A program made the position numbers and the translations under genes. Below the pieces are notes generated by a model. That model was not told the DNA's origin, did not search any database, and saw only the letters and a list, made by a program, of their open reading frames with translations. Positions 1 to 8,367 of a stretch of 64,000 nt of DNA are shown here, in pieces. Numbering within the stretch: position 1 is the stretch's first letter; every line of letters starts with the position of its first letter. The stretch lies in the NCBI RefSeq assembly GCF_000812565.1, contig NZ_JTAM01000005.1, positions 124,001-188,000 of the forward strand, in the 5' to 3' direction. This DNA is from Flammeovirga sp. OC4 (lineage in GTDB: Bacteria > Bacteroidota > Bacteroidia > Cytophagales > Flammeovirgaceae).

Positions 1-13
1 CAGTAATTTTATT

Positions 14-42
14 AAAAGCTCATCATTAAATGATGGGCTTTT
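14..42. terminator. Rho-independent terminator at left edge
   Basis: A hairpin with arms AAAAGCTCATCA and TGATGGGCTTTT around a 5-base loop is A-rich on the left and T-rich on the right, so it could act in both directions. It lies just beyond the stop codon of the minus-strand NlpC/P60 gene and probably also ends a gene left of the window. Confidence 0.75.
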
Positions 43-46
43 ATTT

Positions 47-1018
47 TTATTTCAATAATCGTTCTTGCTCTAAAGTTAAAAGTCTTTTGATGAAATAAGG
101 TCTCGATTCCCAATACCCATCTGTTAAAGGAGCTACAATAACACCTGTACTTGTACCACAATGTATCATTTTTACTTGATCCTTTTCAATTTTATAAATC
201 ATCCCTAAATGAGATATCGAAGCATAATCATTAGAATCATTTGAACCGAAGCAAACAATGTCACCTTCCTGTACATTTTCTAAGGTGATTGTTTTACCCA
301 GCATTGCGATTCTCTTAGTATTGTGTGGAAATTCAACTCCAAATTGCTTATAGACATATAATACAAATCCTGAGCAGTCAAATCCTTCATAAGGATTTTC
401 TTTCGCATATTTATAAGGAACTCCTATATAGTCATCCGCTTTTTTTGCTATTAAGTAAGGCGGAATATTAATATTCTCTGCCTTGAAAAAGGTCTCATAA
501 CCACCTTCTTTGTAAGTAAACGAAAAAGGTGAAAACAATTCTTTATCCTCTTTTACCGATACTATTTTTACTGCAGTAGCAGTTTCATCAATCTCCAAAA
601 CAAAAACATTTTCACTGAGCTGATTAATCTCTCCCAAACGTACATCATTCTGATCTTCTAATGCTTTTTTTCCGAATTCTGTTAGAAATAAGGTGAGTTT
701 ATTTTCTAAAGTAGCTAACGGTTTATCTGAGGAAGATTTCAGTTTCTCATACCTCACATAATGTTCTACTGATCGTTTTAAATATTTCCATTGGGTGTCA
801 GAAAATTTTGGAAAAGCTTGTGCCTTAAACCAGCATGCCCAACTCATATATTTAGACGGATAGGCTTCATTATAGAGTTTTTGATGCGCTTTCATCCCCT
901 GCTTCATCACTTTATCATACTTCCCTTTGTTTAAAAGTTTTTGGAGTTTTTTGTCGCTTTGGGCGTGAGAAGTTAAAACGAAACCTAATAAAAAATAAAA
1001 AATGAAAATGTATTTCAT
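47..1018 (-). CDS. NlpC/P60 (C40) family cell-wall peptidase
   Basis: This is a secreted protein with a C-terminal NlpC/P60 domain, a family of cysteine peptidases that cleave peptide stems of peptidoglycan. The catalytic cysteine is in FDCSGFV, about 110 residues from the C-terminus, and a following histidine is in SHLGMIYK, as expected for C40 peptidases. The N-terminal half has no domain that I recognise. The reading frame is open to 1042, but I place the start at the ATG at 1018 because MKYIFIFYFLLGFVLTSHAQ is then a clean signal peptide ending at the AQ cleavage site common in Bacteroidota. No Shine-Dalgarno sequence is visible. It is monocistronic, with a terminator right after the stop. 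The family is certain; the exact bond cleaved and whether it acts in wall turnover or competition are not visible. Confidence 0.87.
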   Translation of the reverse strand: MKYIFIFYFLLGFVLTSHAQSDKKLQKLLNKGKYDKVMKQGMKAHQKLYNEAYPSKYMSWACWFKAQAFPKFSDTQWKYLKRSVEHYVRYEKLKSSSDKPLATLENKLTLFLTEFGKKALEDQNDVRLGEINQLSENVFVLEIDETATAVKIVSVKEDKELFSPFSFTYKEGGYETFFKAENINIPPYLIAKKADDYIGVPYKYAKENPYEGFDCSGFVLYVYKQFGVEFPHNTKRIAMLGKTITLENVQEGDIVCFGSNDSNDYASISHLGMIYKIEKDQVKMIHCGTSTGVIVAPLTDGYWESRPYFIKRLLTLEQERLLK

Positions 1019-1054
1019 AATTACCGTATTAAACTGTTCCATTTTCTACCGAAT

Positions 1055-1062
1055 CAAAATTA
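1055..1062 (-). promoter_or_regulatory. Candidate -7 box for the NlpC/P60 gene
   Basis: Read on the minus strand this is TAATTTTG, matching the Bacteroidota TAnnTTTG -7 element, and it would give a leader of about 30 bases. No good -33 TTTG is visible. The rest of the gap up to 1320 is AT-rich and I see no other element in it, including no clear promoter for the LysM gene. Confidence 0.3.
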
Positions 1063-1320
1063 TGTTGATTAAATTGAGTAAAAAATGGATATTATAAGTG
1101 TTTGTTTAAACAATGTATGAATTTTTAATGGAAGAATAATACTTATGTAAGTTTTTTAATCAGGGCTTATTGGAAACATAATTTTTAATATCTTGATTAT
1201 TGGCTAAAATTCAATAAAAAAACTTAAGTATAAGATTTCTAAAACATTACATTACATCTTATAGTATCAATGTGCCTTATCAAGCATAAGCAAAAAAATA
1301 CGCCAAAACATATTGTTTTT

Positions 1321-3849
1321 ATGAAATATACTGTAGTTGCAGGAGATACTTTATATGGTATTTCAAGAAAGAATAATATATCAACCCAAGAAATATTAGC
1401 TTTAAATGGATGGTCAAGTGCACCTCCTTTACAAATTGGTCAAGAAATTATTGTAGCCAAAACGAGTAGTAATACACCTCCTTCTACAAATTCAAGTACA
1501 ACAAATACAAGTACCTACACTGTAGTAAAAGGAGATTCATTGTATGCTATTGGAAGAAAAAATGGCGTAACTCCTTCTGAAATTTTGGCTCTTAATGGAT
1601 TGAGCCCTTCAGACGGTCTATATATTGGACAAGTATTGAAGATCCCATCAAAAGATAGTTCTAATACAAGTAGTAGTACTATTACTCCTACCCCAACGAC
1701 ATCTACTACAGGTAGTCAATCTAATCAAAAAACGCATACGGTTTCAGCAGGGGAATCACTGTACGCTATTTCAAGAAAATATAGTACAACACCTCAAGCT
1801 ATTTTAGAGGAAAACGGATTAGGTAATAATGCTCCTATTTATATTGGGCAAACACTAAAAATACCTAGTGCTACCCCAAAGCCTGCACCTGCTACATCTA
1901 CCACCACTGTAAAAAGTACTTCAACTCCGCAAGATAAAATTGTATACACTGTACAACAAGGTGATACATTATATCAGATTTCTAGAAAAGTAGGACTAAG
2001 TCCTCAGCAAATATTGGCATTAAACGGGCTAGATGGGAGCACCCCTATTTATATTGGGCAGGAATTAAAAGTAAAAGGTGTTCCGAAAGTAGCTCCAGAA
2101 GTGACAACTCCTACTCCAAATGAAAGTAGTAAAACACATACCGTTCAAAGAGGTGAATCATTATATGCCATTGGGCGAAAATATGGATGTAGCCCTGCAG
2201 AAATTCTAGCGGCTAATAATATGGCTATTGATGCAACAATTTATATTGGCCAACCCTTAAAAATACCGGCTAAATCTACAGCTAAACCTGTTAGTCCGAT
2301 AACACCCCCACCCCCGGTTCGTCCTACACCAACTCCCCCTGCCCCAACCAACAACTTTAGGGTTTATACTGTTCAATCCGGTGATTACATTTCTAAAATT
2401 GCCAAGAAGTTCAATATTACTCCCCAAGCTTTAGTGGCGGCAAATAAACTACCTCAAGGTAGAATTTATGTTGGACAACAATTGATGATCCCATCTTCTT
2501 CAACACAAACGCCTTCTCAAGGTTCAAATAACATCAAAAACCAACAAGGGCGTAGTATTTACCAACTGAGTAAAGTGGATGGAAAAGGCGTGTTCACGAG
2601 TGGTTTAAGAGGACCTATTGGTAGTAACTACAGGATGTCACCAGATGATGTTCAGAAAGTTCAGCAACGTTTGGTACAATTAGGCAGTTTGTCAAGTATT
2701 CATAACGAAAATGCTCATGCTATCGCTCAAAGGTCTGGAGGTGTAGTACCTGGCAATGGTATTCCAAAAACGCTTGCAGCTATCAAAAATCTGCAAAATA
2801 AATATCGATTGAATTGGTGGGTAGAATCTCCAACAAGGGCTCAAATGATGGGGACCAATGTATTTAAATATGGTGAAATTCAACCGAACGATATTACGTT
2901 TAAATTCTTAAGAGAGTTTACGAAATTCAGATTACAATTCCCTCATCCGATTACAGGAAATACAGAAGTAGCTGAATTTACCAATTTTGTAAGAAGTGGG
3001 TATAATCAGTATTATGATGGAGTGGGTTATGTCGGTAAATCATTGCCTTCAAATGTACCTTTAAAAGTTTATACCGATGTGGGCCTTTCTACGACTTTAG
3101 CACAAGCGATGCAAGTTGTTTCAAGTCATGAAGGTAACTTTGATGCGATCAACAGTTATGATAAAGCCTTTTTCTCTTATGGTTTTATTCAATTTGCTGG
3201 AGGAGGAAGAGGTTTAGCTCCTGTTATTGCCCGAATGAAGGTAAGTCAACCTGCACTTTTTAAATCCATTTTCCAAGCAGCAGGTATTGATGTGACTTAT
3301 ACTACTAGGAACAACGATATTCATCAAGGAGAATTAATTATTCAATTTCCTAACCGTGGTACTCTAAAAGGAATTGAGGCTGAAAAAGCACTTCGTGGTG
3401 ACCATCAGCTTTATGGACCGTTTATCAGAGCGGCTTTCCACCCGGATTTGATCAAAGCACAAATTGAGCAATCAGTCAAAGCTTATGCTAAACCTGCTCT
3501 GGGTATCAAACTCAATATTCAAACGAGTGGTTTTAGATCAAGTACAGTACCATTGACCGATTTTATCAATTCTGCAATGGGATTGGGATTTGCAATTGAC
3601 ATGACCGTAAATAAATGGATTGTAAAAACTGGACAAATGTTCTCCGACGCCATCAATTCAATAGCACGAAAAAGAGGTTATGTTTCTTATGAACAATTGG
3701 CATTGATTGATGAAAGAGAGGTCATCCAAGAAATAGTAAATAAAGAAGGTCCAGCAGATAAGAGAGTTGCTGACCGTGGAAATAGCATGATGAAATCTGG
3801 ATTAAGCTTTGCCAAAAGTCCTTCAAAAGGTAGCGGTATGATTGCTTAA
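1321..3849 (+). CDS. Six-LysM protein with C-terminal putative cell-wall hydrolase region
   Basis: Six LysM modules run over roughly the first 400 residues, each opening with YTV..GD(T/S)LY.I.RK or a close variant and closing with IYIGQ.LKIP. They are joined by Ser/Thr/Pro-rich linkers. LysM binds N-acetylglucosamine-containing glycans, so this part should bind peptidoglycan. The C-terminal 440 residues contain a stretch like a peptidoglycan-binding helix bundle (VQKVQQRLVQLG) and a segment with SSHEGNFDAINSYD and FSYGFIQFAGG, which resembles the Glu-containing active-site region of lysozyme-like or transglycosylase folds; this is inference. The frame is open from 1270, but the ATG at 1321 starts exactly at the first LysM. 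Neither start gives a signal peptide, which is odd for a wall-binding protein and suggests a non-Sec export route or release by lysis. The LysM part is certain; the enzymatic part is tentative. Confidence 0.82.
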   Translation: MKYTVVAGDTLYGISRKNNISTQEILALNGWSSAPPLQIGQEIIVAKTSSNTPPSTNSSTTNTSTYTVVKGDSLYAIGRKNGVTPSEILALNGLSPSDGLYIGQVLKIPSKDSSNTSSSTITPTPTTSTTGSQSNQKTHTVSAGESLYAISRKYSTTPQAILEENGLGNNAPIYIGQTLKIPSATPKPAPATSTTTVKSTSTPQDKIVYTVQQGDTLYQISRKVGLSPQQILALNGLDGSTPIYIGQELKVKGVPKVAPEVTTPTPNESSKTHTVQRGESLYAIGRKYGCSPAEILAANNMAIDATIYIGQPLKIPAKSTAKPVSPITPPPPVRPTPTPPAPTNNFRVYTVQSGDYISKIAKKFNITPQALVAANKLPQGRIYVGQQLMIPSSSTQTPSQGSNNIKNQQGRSIYQLSKVDGKGVFTSGLRGPIGSNYRMSPDDVQKVQQRLVQLGSLSSIHNENAHAIAQRSGGVVPGNGIPKTLAAIKNLQNKYRLNWWVESPTRAQMMGTNVFKYGEIQPNDITFKFLREFTKFRLQFPHPITGNTEVAEFTNFVRSGYNQYYDGVGYVGKSLPSNVPLKVYTDVGLSTTLAQAMQVVSSHEGNFDAINSYDKAFFSYGFIQFAGGGRGLAPVIARMKVSQPALFKSIFQAAGIDVTYTTRNNDIHQGELIIQFPNRGTLKGIEAEKALRGDHQLYGPFIRAAFHPDLIKAQIEQSVKAYAKPALGIKLNIQTSGFRSSTVPLTDFINSAMGLGFAIDMTVNKWIVKTGQMFSDAINSIARKRGYVSYEQLALIDEREVIQEIVNKEGPADKRVADRGNSMMKSGLSFAKSPSKGSGMIA

Positions 3850-3871
3850 TTGTTGATTTTTCTTTCATAAC

Positions 3872-3906
3872 AAAAAAAGTGAAGTTTTAAGGCTTCACTT
3901 TTTTTT
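3872..3906. terminator. Bidirectional terminator between convergent genes
   Basis: An A7-GTGAAG arm pairs with CTTCAC-T8 around an 8-base loop. It separates the plus-strand LysM gene from the minus-strand acyl-CoA-binding protein gene and can serve both. Confidence 0.85.
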
Positions 3907-3937
3907 GTTACTTATCTTTTAGTTAAACATTAAAAGC

Positions 3938-4189
3938 TTAACCTTCCAATTGATTAACCAATGTGATGTATTTCGATTCAGCGTCTTCTGCTGAAGTTCC
4001 TTCAATTTTTTTCCATGCATCCCATTTCGCATTTCCTTTAAAATCGAAACCTCCAGGTCTTTCTGTATTCACATCTCCTTCTGTTGCCTGCTTAAAAAAA
4101 GCATACAACTTCAATAGATCATCATTTGATGGTCTTTCTGATAATTGATTGACTCTTACTTGCGCGTCTTTAAAAGCATCTGATGCCAT
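3938..4189 (-). CDS. Acyl-CoA-binding protein (ACBP)
   Basis: This 83-residue protein covers one complete ACBP domain, the four-helix fold that binds long-chain acyl-CoA esters in the cytoplasm. Diagnostic stretches are LLKLYAFFKQAT, the central FDFKGNAKWDAWKK block and the C-terminal AESKYITLV helix. Length is normal for the family (about 85-90). There is no signal peptide or extra domain. ACBP is universal in eukaryotes and patchy in bacteria, where Bacteroidota are among the carriers. It probably buffers acyl-CoA pools; no fatty-acid gene lies beside it. The DUF2147 gene upstream points the same way, with a gap of about 125 bases. Confidence 0.93.
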   Translation of the reverse strand: MASDAFKDAQVRVNQLSERPSNDDLLKLYAFFKQATEGDVNTERPGGFDFKGNAKWDAWKKIEGTSAEDAESKYITLVNQLEG

Positions 4190-4314
4190 AGTGTATAAAG
4201 TGTTGTTTATGTTGATAAAATGAAAATATTAGAAGATCAATAGATCTATTATTAGAACAAAATAAATCTGATTAATGCACCTGATTTCTTCAAATCATCG
4301 GTTTATATAAAAAA

Positions 4315-4707
4315 TTAATCGTTGACTCTTGTCCAAAGTTCTGTTCTACCAAAAAGTTTGATACCAACATAACCTCTCATTTTTAATACGTTTGGCCCGG
4401 TACTCTGAATACTTCCACTATACGTTTTTCCCGAATCTGGATCATAAACAGACCCATTTTCCCACGTTCCATTGCCTTTGTATTCAAAATCAATTAAGAT
4501 ATACATATCTTCTAATAATCGTTCTCTCAAAGAAGAATCTGGGTTTAGCTTATCAATTCTTGGACCTCCATCTTCTTCCTTATCTCTTTCCATCCAAACA
4601 ATTCTACCTTGTGCTTTTCCGTTGTCATCTACTTCAATAGCAACATGTGCATCTTTAAGGCCAGTTAACCAAACGCCTTCAATAAAATTTTGTTGAGAAT
4701 CAGTCAT
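4315..4707 (-). CDS. DUF2147 domain-containing protein
   Basis: This 130-residue protein is a single DUF2147 domain. It shows the family pattern of an N-terminal GVW(L) start, an IVWMERDKE strand, a GSVYDPDSGKTYSG block, and a closing KMRGYVGIKLFGRTELWTR block. DUF2147 folds as a small beta-barrel related to the lipocalin/calycin group, and its biochemical role is unknown. Most family members carry a signal peptide; this one does not, so it is probably cytoplasmic. It lies between the caspase-like gene and the ACBP gene on the same strand, but a terminator upstream separates it from the former. Confidence 0.8.
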   Translation of the reverse strand: MTDSQQNFIEGVWLTGLKDAHVAIEVDDNGKAQGRIVWMERDKEEDGGPRIDKLNPDSSLRERLLEDMYILIDFEYKGNGTWENGSVYDPDSGKTYSGSIQSTGPNVLKMRGYVGIKLFGRTELWTRVND

Positions 4708-4764
4708 AAGTTAAGTTTTAATTAGTGTATTAAAAGAGTGATTATTCATTTTTAAATGTAATAA

Positions 4765-4820
4765 AAAAAAAGAACCGATACTAAATGAATTTAAATTTTC
4801 ATTCAGATCGGTTCTTTTTT
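4765..4820 (-). terminator. Terminator of the caspase-like gene
   Basis: AAAGAACCGAT pairs with ATCGGTTCTTT, and an inner AATGAA/TTCATT stem extends the hairpin. On the minus strand it is followed by a run of T. It lies about 80 bases after the stop of the gene ending at 4901. Confidence 0.8.
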
Positions 4821-4900
4821 AGTTTTCTTTGTTCAAGAATTTATACTCAAAGTGATGTTTTATAAAAGTCAACAATGGAATGTTACTTCCATACACTTGA

Positions 4901-6601
4901 TTATTTTCTGATAAAGATAAATCCACCTCCTTCATCGCCAGTTTGATTGATTACACCAAACTGAGGCACATTTTCACTGTTGTTCATCACTGCAACTCTA
5001 AAGCTATCAAATAATGATCTTGCACTGATAAATTTTTCCTGATTGCTGACCAAACGTTTCTGTAAATATTTCACAAATACACTTTCATCAGGTACTTCCT
5101 TTAATGTACCCGATGTCATTGCTTTTCTTGATGGCAGTTCCTCTAAAGCTTTAACTGATTTATCAGCTCCATCAAAAGCTGCTCTAGTTTTGAAGATAGA
5201 ACCGGAGAAACAAGCATCAGAAATTAATAATACGTGCTTTGCTTTAAAAGAAGCGACATATTCTTTTATTGTCGAATTTCTCACCCAATTGGCAGTGCTT
5301 TTTGCTTTTGCATCTGAAGGCAACCAATACCCTGCCTTACGTCTTTGATCCCAATGTCCATGTCCTGCATAAAAAATCAAGATATGATCGTTCTCTGAAG
5401 ACTCCTCCATCATGGCATCAAATGTTTCAATAAGGTTTTCCCTTGTAGGGCTAAGTAATAGTTTCACATCCTCTTTTCCGAATGAGTAATATGTCGTCAA
5501 AATTTCTTGTAAAGAAGAAGCATCTTTTTCAGGATTATCCAAACTGGCAATTTTACCATCATTGTAAGTATTGATACCTATGATAATTGCTTTGTATTTA
5601 GGTTCTGGTACGTAATCTTTAATATCAAAACCTAAGTCAGAAAACGAAGATACAGTAGAAGGCTTCTTAGCAGGTGAAGCTTCTTTTTTCTCAGATTGAT
5701 CACTTTGTGTTGAAGTATCTGTATTTCTACTCAAAGCAACTTCCTTCTTCACTTCCGTAGTAGTCTCTATTACTTTATTTAAAGGAATTTCCATCAACTT
5801 CCCTTCTTTAGAAAAATACGCTTTCTGACTCACTCCATCAATACAAGGAGGGTGATTCAATTTACTTTGGTTGATAGACAAAACTGGTTCAGGGTCTGAC
5901 CAAGTACCGTCATCATTTTTTCTAGCCATCATTACATCATAATCAAAACTCTCATCACTAATCTTTGAAGTGAACATTAAAGTTTTGCTATCAGGAAGTA
6001 TTTTTGGTTCTTTCTCACTATACAAATTCACTCCTTCCGGTAACTTTACAGGCTCTCCCCATTTTCCATCACGGTCCAATTCAGAATAGTAAATAGCATA
6101 TTTCAAATCCATGGGATCAGAAACATCATCCAAACGAGAAAAATAAAGTCCTTTTCCATCCTTTGTTAAGGATGGGTACATTTCATAACCGCTTGTATTT
6201 ACTTTTCCTTCAATTTTCTCAGGTTTTCCCAGTCGGCGTCCCCATCTCTTCATACGATAAATATCACTACCTGATGTTTCTCCTTTAGCTGAAAAGTAAA
6301 TCCAACGTCCATCATAACTGATCATCGGGCCAGTTGGATAAGGTAGATCTTTTGGAAGCATTAAAGTAGTTGGAGGCATAAACTTACCATCAATCTTATT
6401 GGACAAATGAAAGGTAAAACCTTCTTTGCTTTCTCGTGCAAAAAGGAGCACCTTCCCATCTGAAGTTATACTTGGAAAACGCTCATCTCCTTCCAAATCA
6501 AAAGATGGAGGAAATTCTGATTGAGCTTGAATACCTATTGAACTAAAAAATAGGATGAAAAAAAATAAAATTTGACGTCTATTCACAATGCGTATTTTCA
6601 A
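4901..6601 (-). CDS. PD40-repeat protein fused to a caspase-like (C14) peptidase domain
   Basis: This is a secreted two-domain protein. A signal peptide (RRQILFFFILFFSSIGIQAQ) is followed by about 250 residues of PD40/TolB-like propeller repeats, with blades such as FPSITSDGKVLLFAR, MISYDGRWIYFSAK and YPSLTKDGKGLYFSR. A Ser/Thr/Lys-rich linker follows, and then a caspase-like domain of about 230 residues beginning with KYKAIIIGINTY. The catalytic His lies in YAGHGHW and the catalytic Cys in SDACFSGS, both intact. The frame is open to an ATG at 6658, but this would run into the divergent gene's leader. The TTG at 6601 gives a normal signal-peptide N-terminus, so I prefer it. Caspase-like peptidases of this type (metacaspase/orthocaspase relatives) usually cut after Arg or Lys; substrate and role are unknown. 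The propeller probably binds a partner or senses a ligand. Confidence 0.87.
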   Translation of the reverse strand: MKIRIVNRRQILFFFILFFSSIGIQAQSEFPPSFDLEGDERFPSITSDGKVLLFARESKEGFTFHLSNKIDGKFMPPTTLMLPKDLPYPTGPMISYDGRWIYFSAKGETSGSDIYRMKRWGRRLGKPEKIEGKVNTSGYEMYPSLTKDGKGLYFSRLDDVSDPMDLKYAIYYSELDRDGKWGEPVKLPEGVNLYSEKEPKILPDSKTLMFTSKISDESFDYDVMMARKNDDGTWSDPEPVLSINQSKLNHPPCIDGVSQKAYFSKEGKLMEIPLNKVIETTTEVKKEVALSRNTDTSTQSDQSEKKEASPAKKPSTVSSFSDLGFDIKDYVPEPKYKAIIIGINTYNDGKIASLDNPEKDASSLQEILTTYYSFGKEDVKLLLSPTRENLIETFDAMMEESSENDHILIFYAGHGHWDQRRKAGYWLPSDAKAKSTANWVRNSTIKEYVASFKAKHVLLISDACFSGSIFKTRAAFDGADKSVKALEELPSRKAMTSGTLKEVPDESVFVKYLQKRLVSNQEKFISARSLFDSFRVAVMNNSENVPQFGVINQTGDEGGGFIFIRK

Positions 6602-6617
6602 TGGTTTTTTTATTCTG

Positions 6618-6625
6618 TATCTTTG
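6618..6625 (+). promoter_or_regulatory. Candidate -7 box for the membrane protein-sua5 operon
   Basis: TATCTTTG matches TAnnTTTG and would start transcription about 45 bases before the ATG at 6677. A clear -33 TTTG is not visible at the right distance. Confidence 0.4.
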
Positions 6626-6676
6626 TGAGATTTTATTACAATATAAAGAAGTGAACAAACTTCATACCTCAAAAAA

Positions 6677-7405
6677 ATGCAATTAGAAAAAAAACAAAAG
6701 AAAAAGGAATCCCCCGTAGTAAGTTTATTACTGAATATCGTTATTCCTTCATTTGTGATGAGCAAATTGAGTGACCCTGAATACTTAGGCGATTTATACT
6801 CAGTCCTTATTGCCATCGCTTTTCCTCTTGTATATGGTATTTATGACTTTATCGTTCGTAAAGATATTAGTATCATAGCTGTGTTAGGTTTAATCAATGT
6901 GGCCCTAACGGGAGGAATTAAATTGCTGCATTTACCAGCTGACTATATTGCAATTAAAGAGGCAATGATTCCAGGTGTTATCGGTGTGATCGTTTTCATC
7001 TCTACTTTTACAAAGTACCCTTTGGTGGAGAAGTTACTTTACAATGAAAACTTCTTGGATGTCAAAAAAATTGAAACCCAATTAAAGTTTAGAAATACTC
7101 GTGAGCTTTTCGAAAAGCGTTTAAAAAATACTTCTTTCATGTTGGCGGGATCGTTCTTTTTATCATCTGCATTGAACTATATTTTAGCAAAAGTGATTGT
7201 AAAAAGTGATTCCGATACTGTTGAGTTTACAAAAGAACTTGGACAAATGACAGCATGGAGCTGGGTAGTCATTGCTATTCCTTCTACCATTGTGATGATG
7301 GGCGCATTGATGTACCTTATCAAAGGGGTGAAAGAATATACTGGATTTGAAATGCAGGAGGTTCTTGTAGGGTTTGAAGAAGTTGAAAAAGAGAAAGAAA
7401 AATAA
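6677..7405 (+). CDS. Multi-spanning membrane protein (VC0807-like)
   Basis: This 242-residue protein has a lysine-rich cytoplasmic N-terminus (KKQKKKE) followed by about six hydrophobic segments: LLLNIVIPSFVMS, YSVLIAIAFPLVYGIYDFIV, ISIIAVLGLINVALTGG, AMIPGVIGVIVFISTF, FMLAGSFFLSSALNYILA, and a last one near WSWVVIAIPSTIVMMGALM. It ends in a charged EKEKEK tail. The pattern resembles the VC0807 family of uncharacterised inner-membrane proteins, and I cannot assign a function. The next gene, a Sua5-type synthase, starts two bases after its stop, so the two are co-transcribed and possibly translationally coupled. I see no functional link between them. Confidence 0.7.
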   Translation: MQLEKKQKKKESPVVSLLLNIVIPSFVMSKLSDPEYLGDLYSVLIAIAFPLVYGIYDFIVRKDISIIAVLGLINVALTGGIKLLHLPADYIAIKEAMIPGVIGVIVFISTFTKYPLVEKLLYNENFLDVKKIETQLKFRNTRELFEKRLKNTSFMLAGSFFLSSALNYILAKVIVKSDSDTVEFTKELGQMTAWSWVVIAIPSTIVMMGALMYLIKGVKEYTGFEMQEVLVGFEEVEKEKEK

Positions 7406-7407
7406 AA

Positions 7408-8367
7408 ATGGCTTTAATTGATCATTCCATAGAGAAGGCAAAAGAGGTATTAGACAGTGGTCAACTTATTGGGTTGCCTACGGAAACGGTGTATGGACTT
7501 GCAGGAAATGCGTTAGATCAGAAGGCGGCTTCTATGATTTTTGAAGCAAAAGAACGTCCTAGTTTTGATCCACTCATTGTACATAGTAATTCATTAGAAC
7601 GTCTAAAACCTTATATTTCAGAATTGCCTCCCCAAGCTGAAAAACTAGCAGCAGCTTTTTGGCCTGGCTCTTTGACAATGGTTTTACCGAAGTCCGATCA
7701 AATTCACGATCTTATTACAAGTGGATTGGATACTGTAGCCGTTCGTGTTCCTAATCATGAACTTACTTTGTCGCTTCTTGCGTCATTAGATTTTCCTGTT
7801 GCTGCACCAAGTGCCAACAAGTTTGGGTATATTAGTCCCACTACTGCACAACATGTGCAAGATGGTTTGGGAGATTTGATTCCTTATATTTTAGATGGAG
7901 GCGCTTGTAATGTAGGTGTAGAGTCTACCATCGTTGGTTTTCCAAATGGTGAACCGACAATTTACAGAAAAGGTGGTATTCCGGTTGAAGAAATAGAAAA
8001 GGTGATTGGACCTGTAAAAGTCAATGCACAATCCTCTTCTCAACCTAAAGCACCAGGAATGCTCCACAGACACTATGCTCCAAATGCTACTCTTTTATTA
8101 GGTGACATCAAAACACTATTAAAAGAGCATGATGGAAAAGATGTTGTCACGCTTTCTTTAAAAACAAAGTTTGATGAACTTCCAGAAGAAAAACAATTTG
8201 TGCTTTCAGAGGATGGTGATTTGAAAGAAGCTGCACAAAACTTATTTAAGTATTTAAGAGAAATCGATCAACTCGGTCCTCAATATATTCTTGGCGAATG
8301 GATGCCAGAAGAAAGTTTGGGTAGAGCGATCAATGATAGAATCAAAAGAGCAGCATCCTTAGGATAG
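7408..8367 (+). CDS. tsaC: L-threonylcarbamoyladenylate synthase, Sua5 type
   Basis: This enzyme makes threonylcarbamoyl-AMP from threonine, bicarbonate and ATP, the first step of t6A37 modification of ANN-decoding tRNAs. The YrdC domain fills residues 1-200: GLPTETVYGLAGNA near the N-terminus, the KERPSFDPL block, FWPGSLTMV, and the APSANKFGYISPT segment. The linker APGMLHRHYAPNA and the additional C-terminal domain of about 110 residues mark it as the longer Sua5 form (319 residues) rather than the short TsaC/YrdC form. It overlaps the 3' end of the convergent histidine kinase gene by nine bases. Assignment is secure; the symbol sua5 or ywlC would be equally apt. Confidence 0.94.
   Translation: MALIDHSIEKAKEVLDSGQLIGLPTETVYGLAGNALDQKAASMIFEAKERPSFDPLIVHSNSLERLKPYISELPPQAEKLAAAFWPGSLTMVLPKSDQIHDLITSGLDTVAVRVPNHELTLSLLASLDFPVAAPSANKFGYISPTTAQHVQDGLGDLIPYILDGGACNVGVESTIVGFPNGEPTIYRKGGIPVEEIEKVIGPVKVNAQSSSQPKAPGMLHRHYAPNATLLLGDIKTLLKEHDGKDVVTLSLKTKFDELPEEKQFVLSEDGDLKEAAQNLFKYLREIDQLGPQYILGEWMPEESLGRAINDRIKRAASLG

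Noticed and set aside
1321-2520. Tandem DNA repeat
   Set aside because: The repetition comes from six LysM modules and their Ser/Thr/Pro linkers; the copies differ at the nucleotide level and it is not a satellite.
1321-3849. Type IX secretion cargo
   Set aside because: There is no Sec signal and no recognisable C-terminal sorting domain in the LysM protein; none is seen at the ends of the other exported proteins either.
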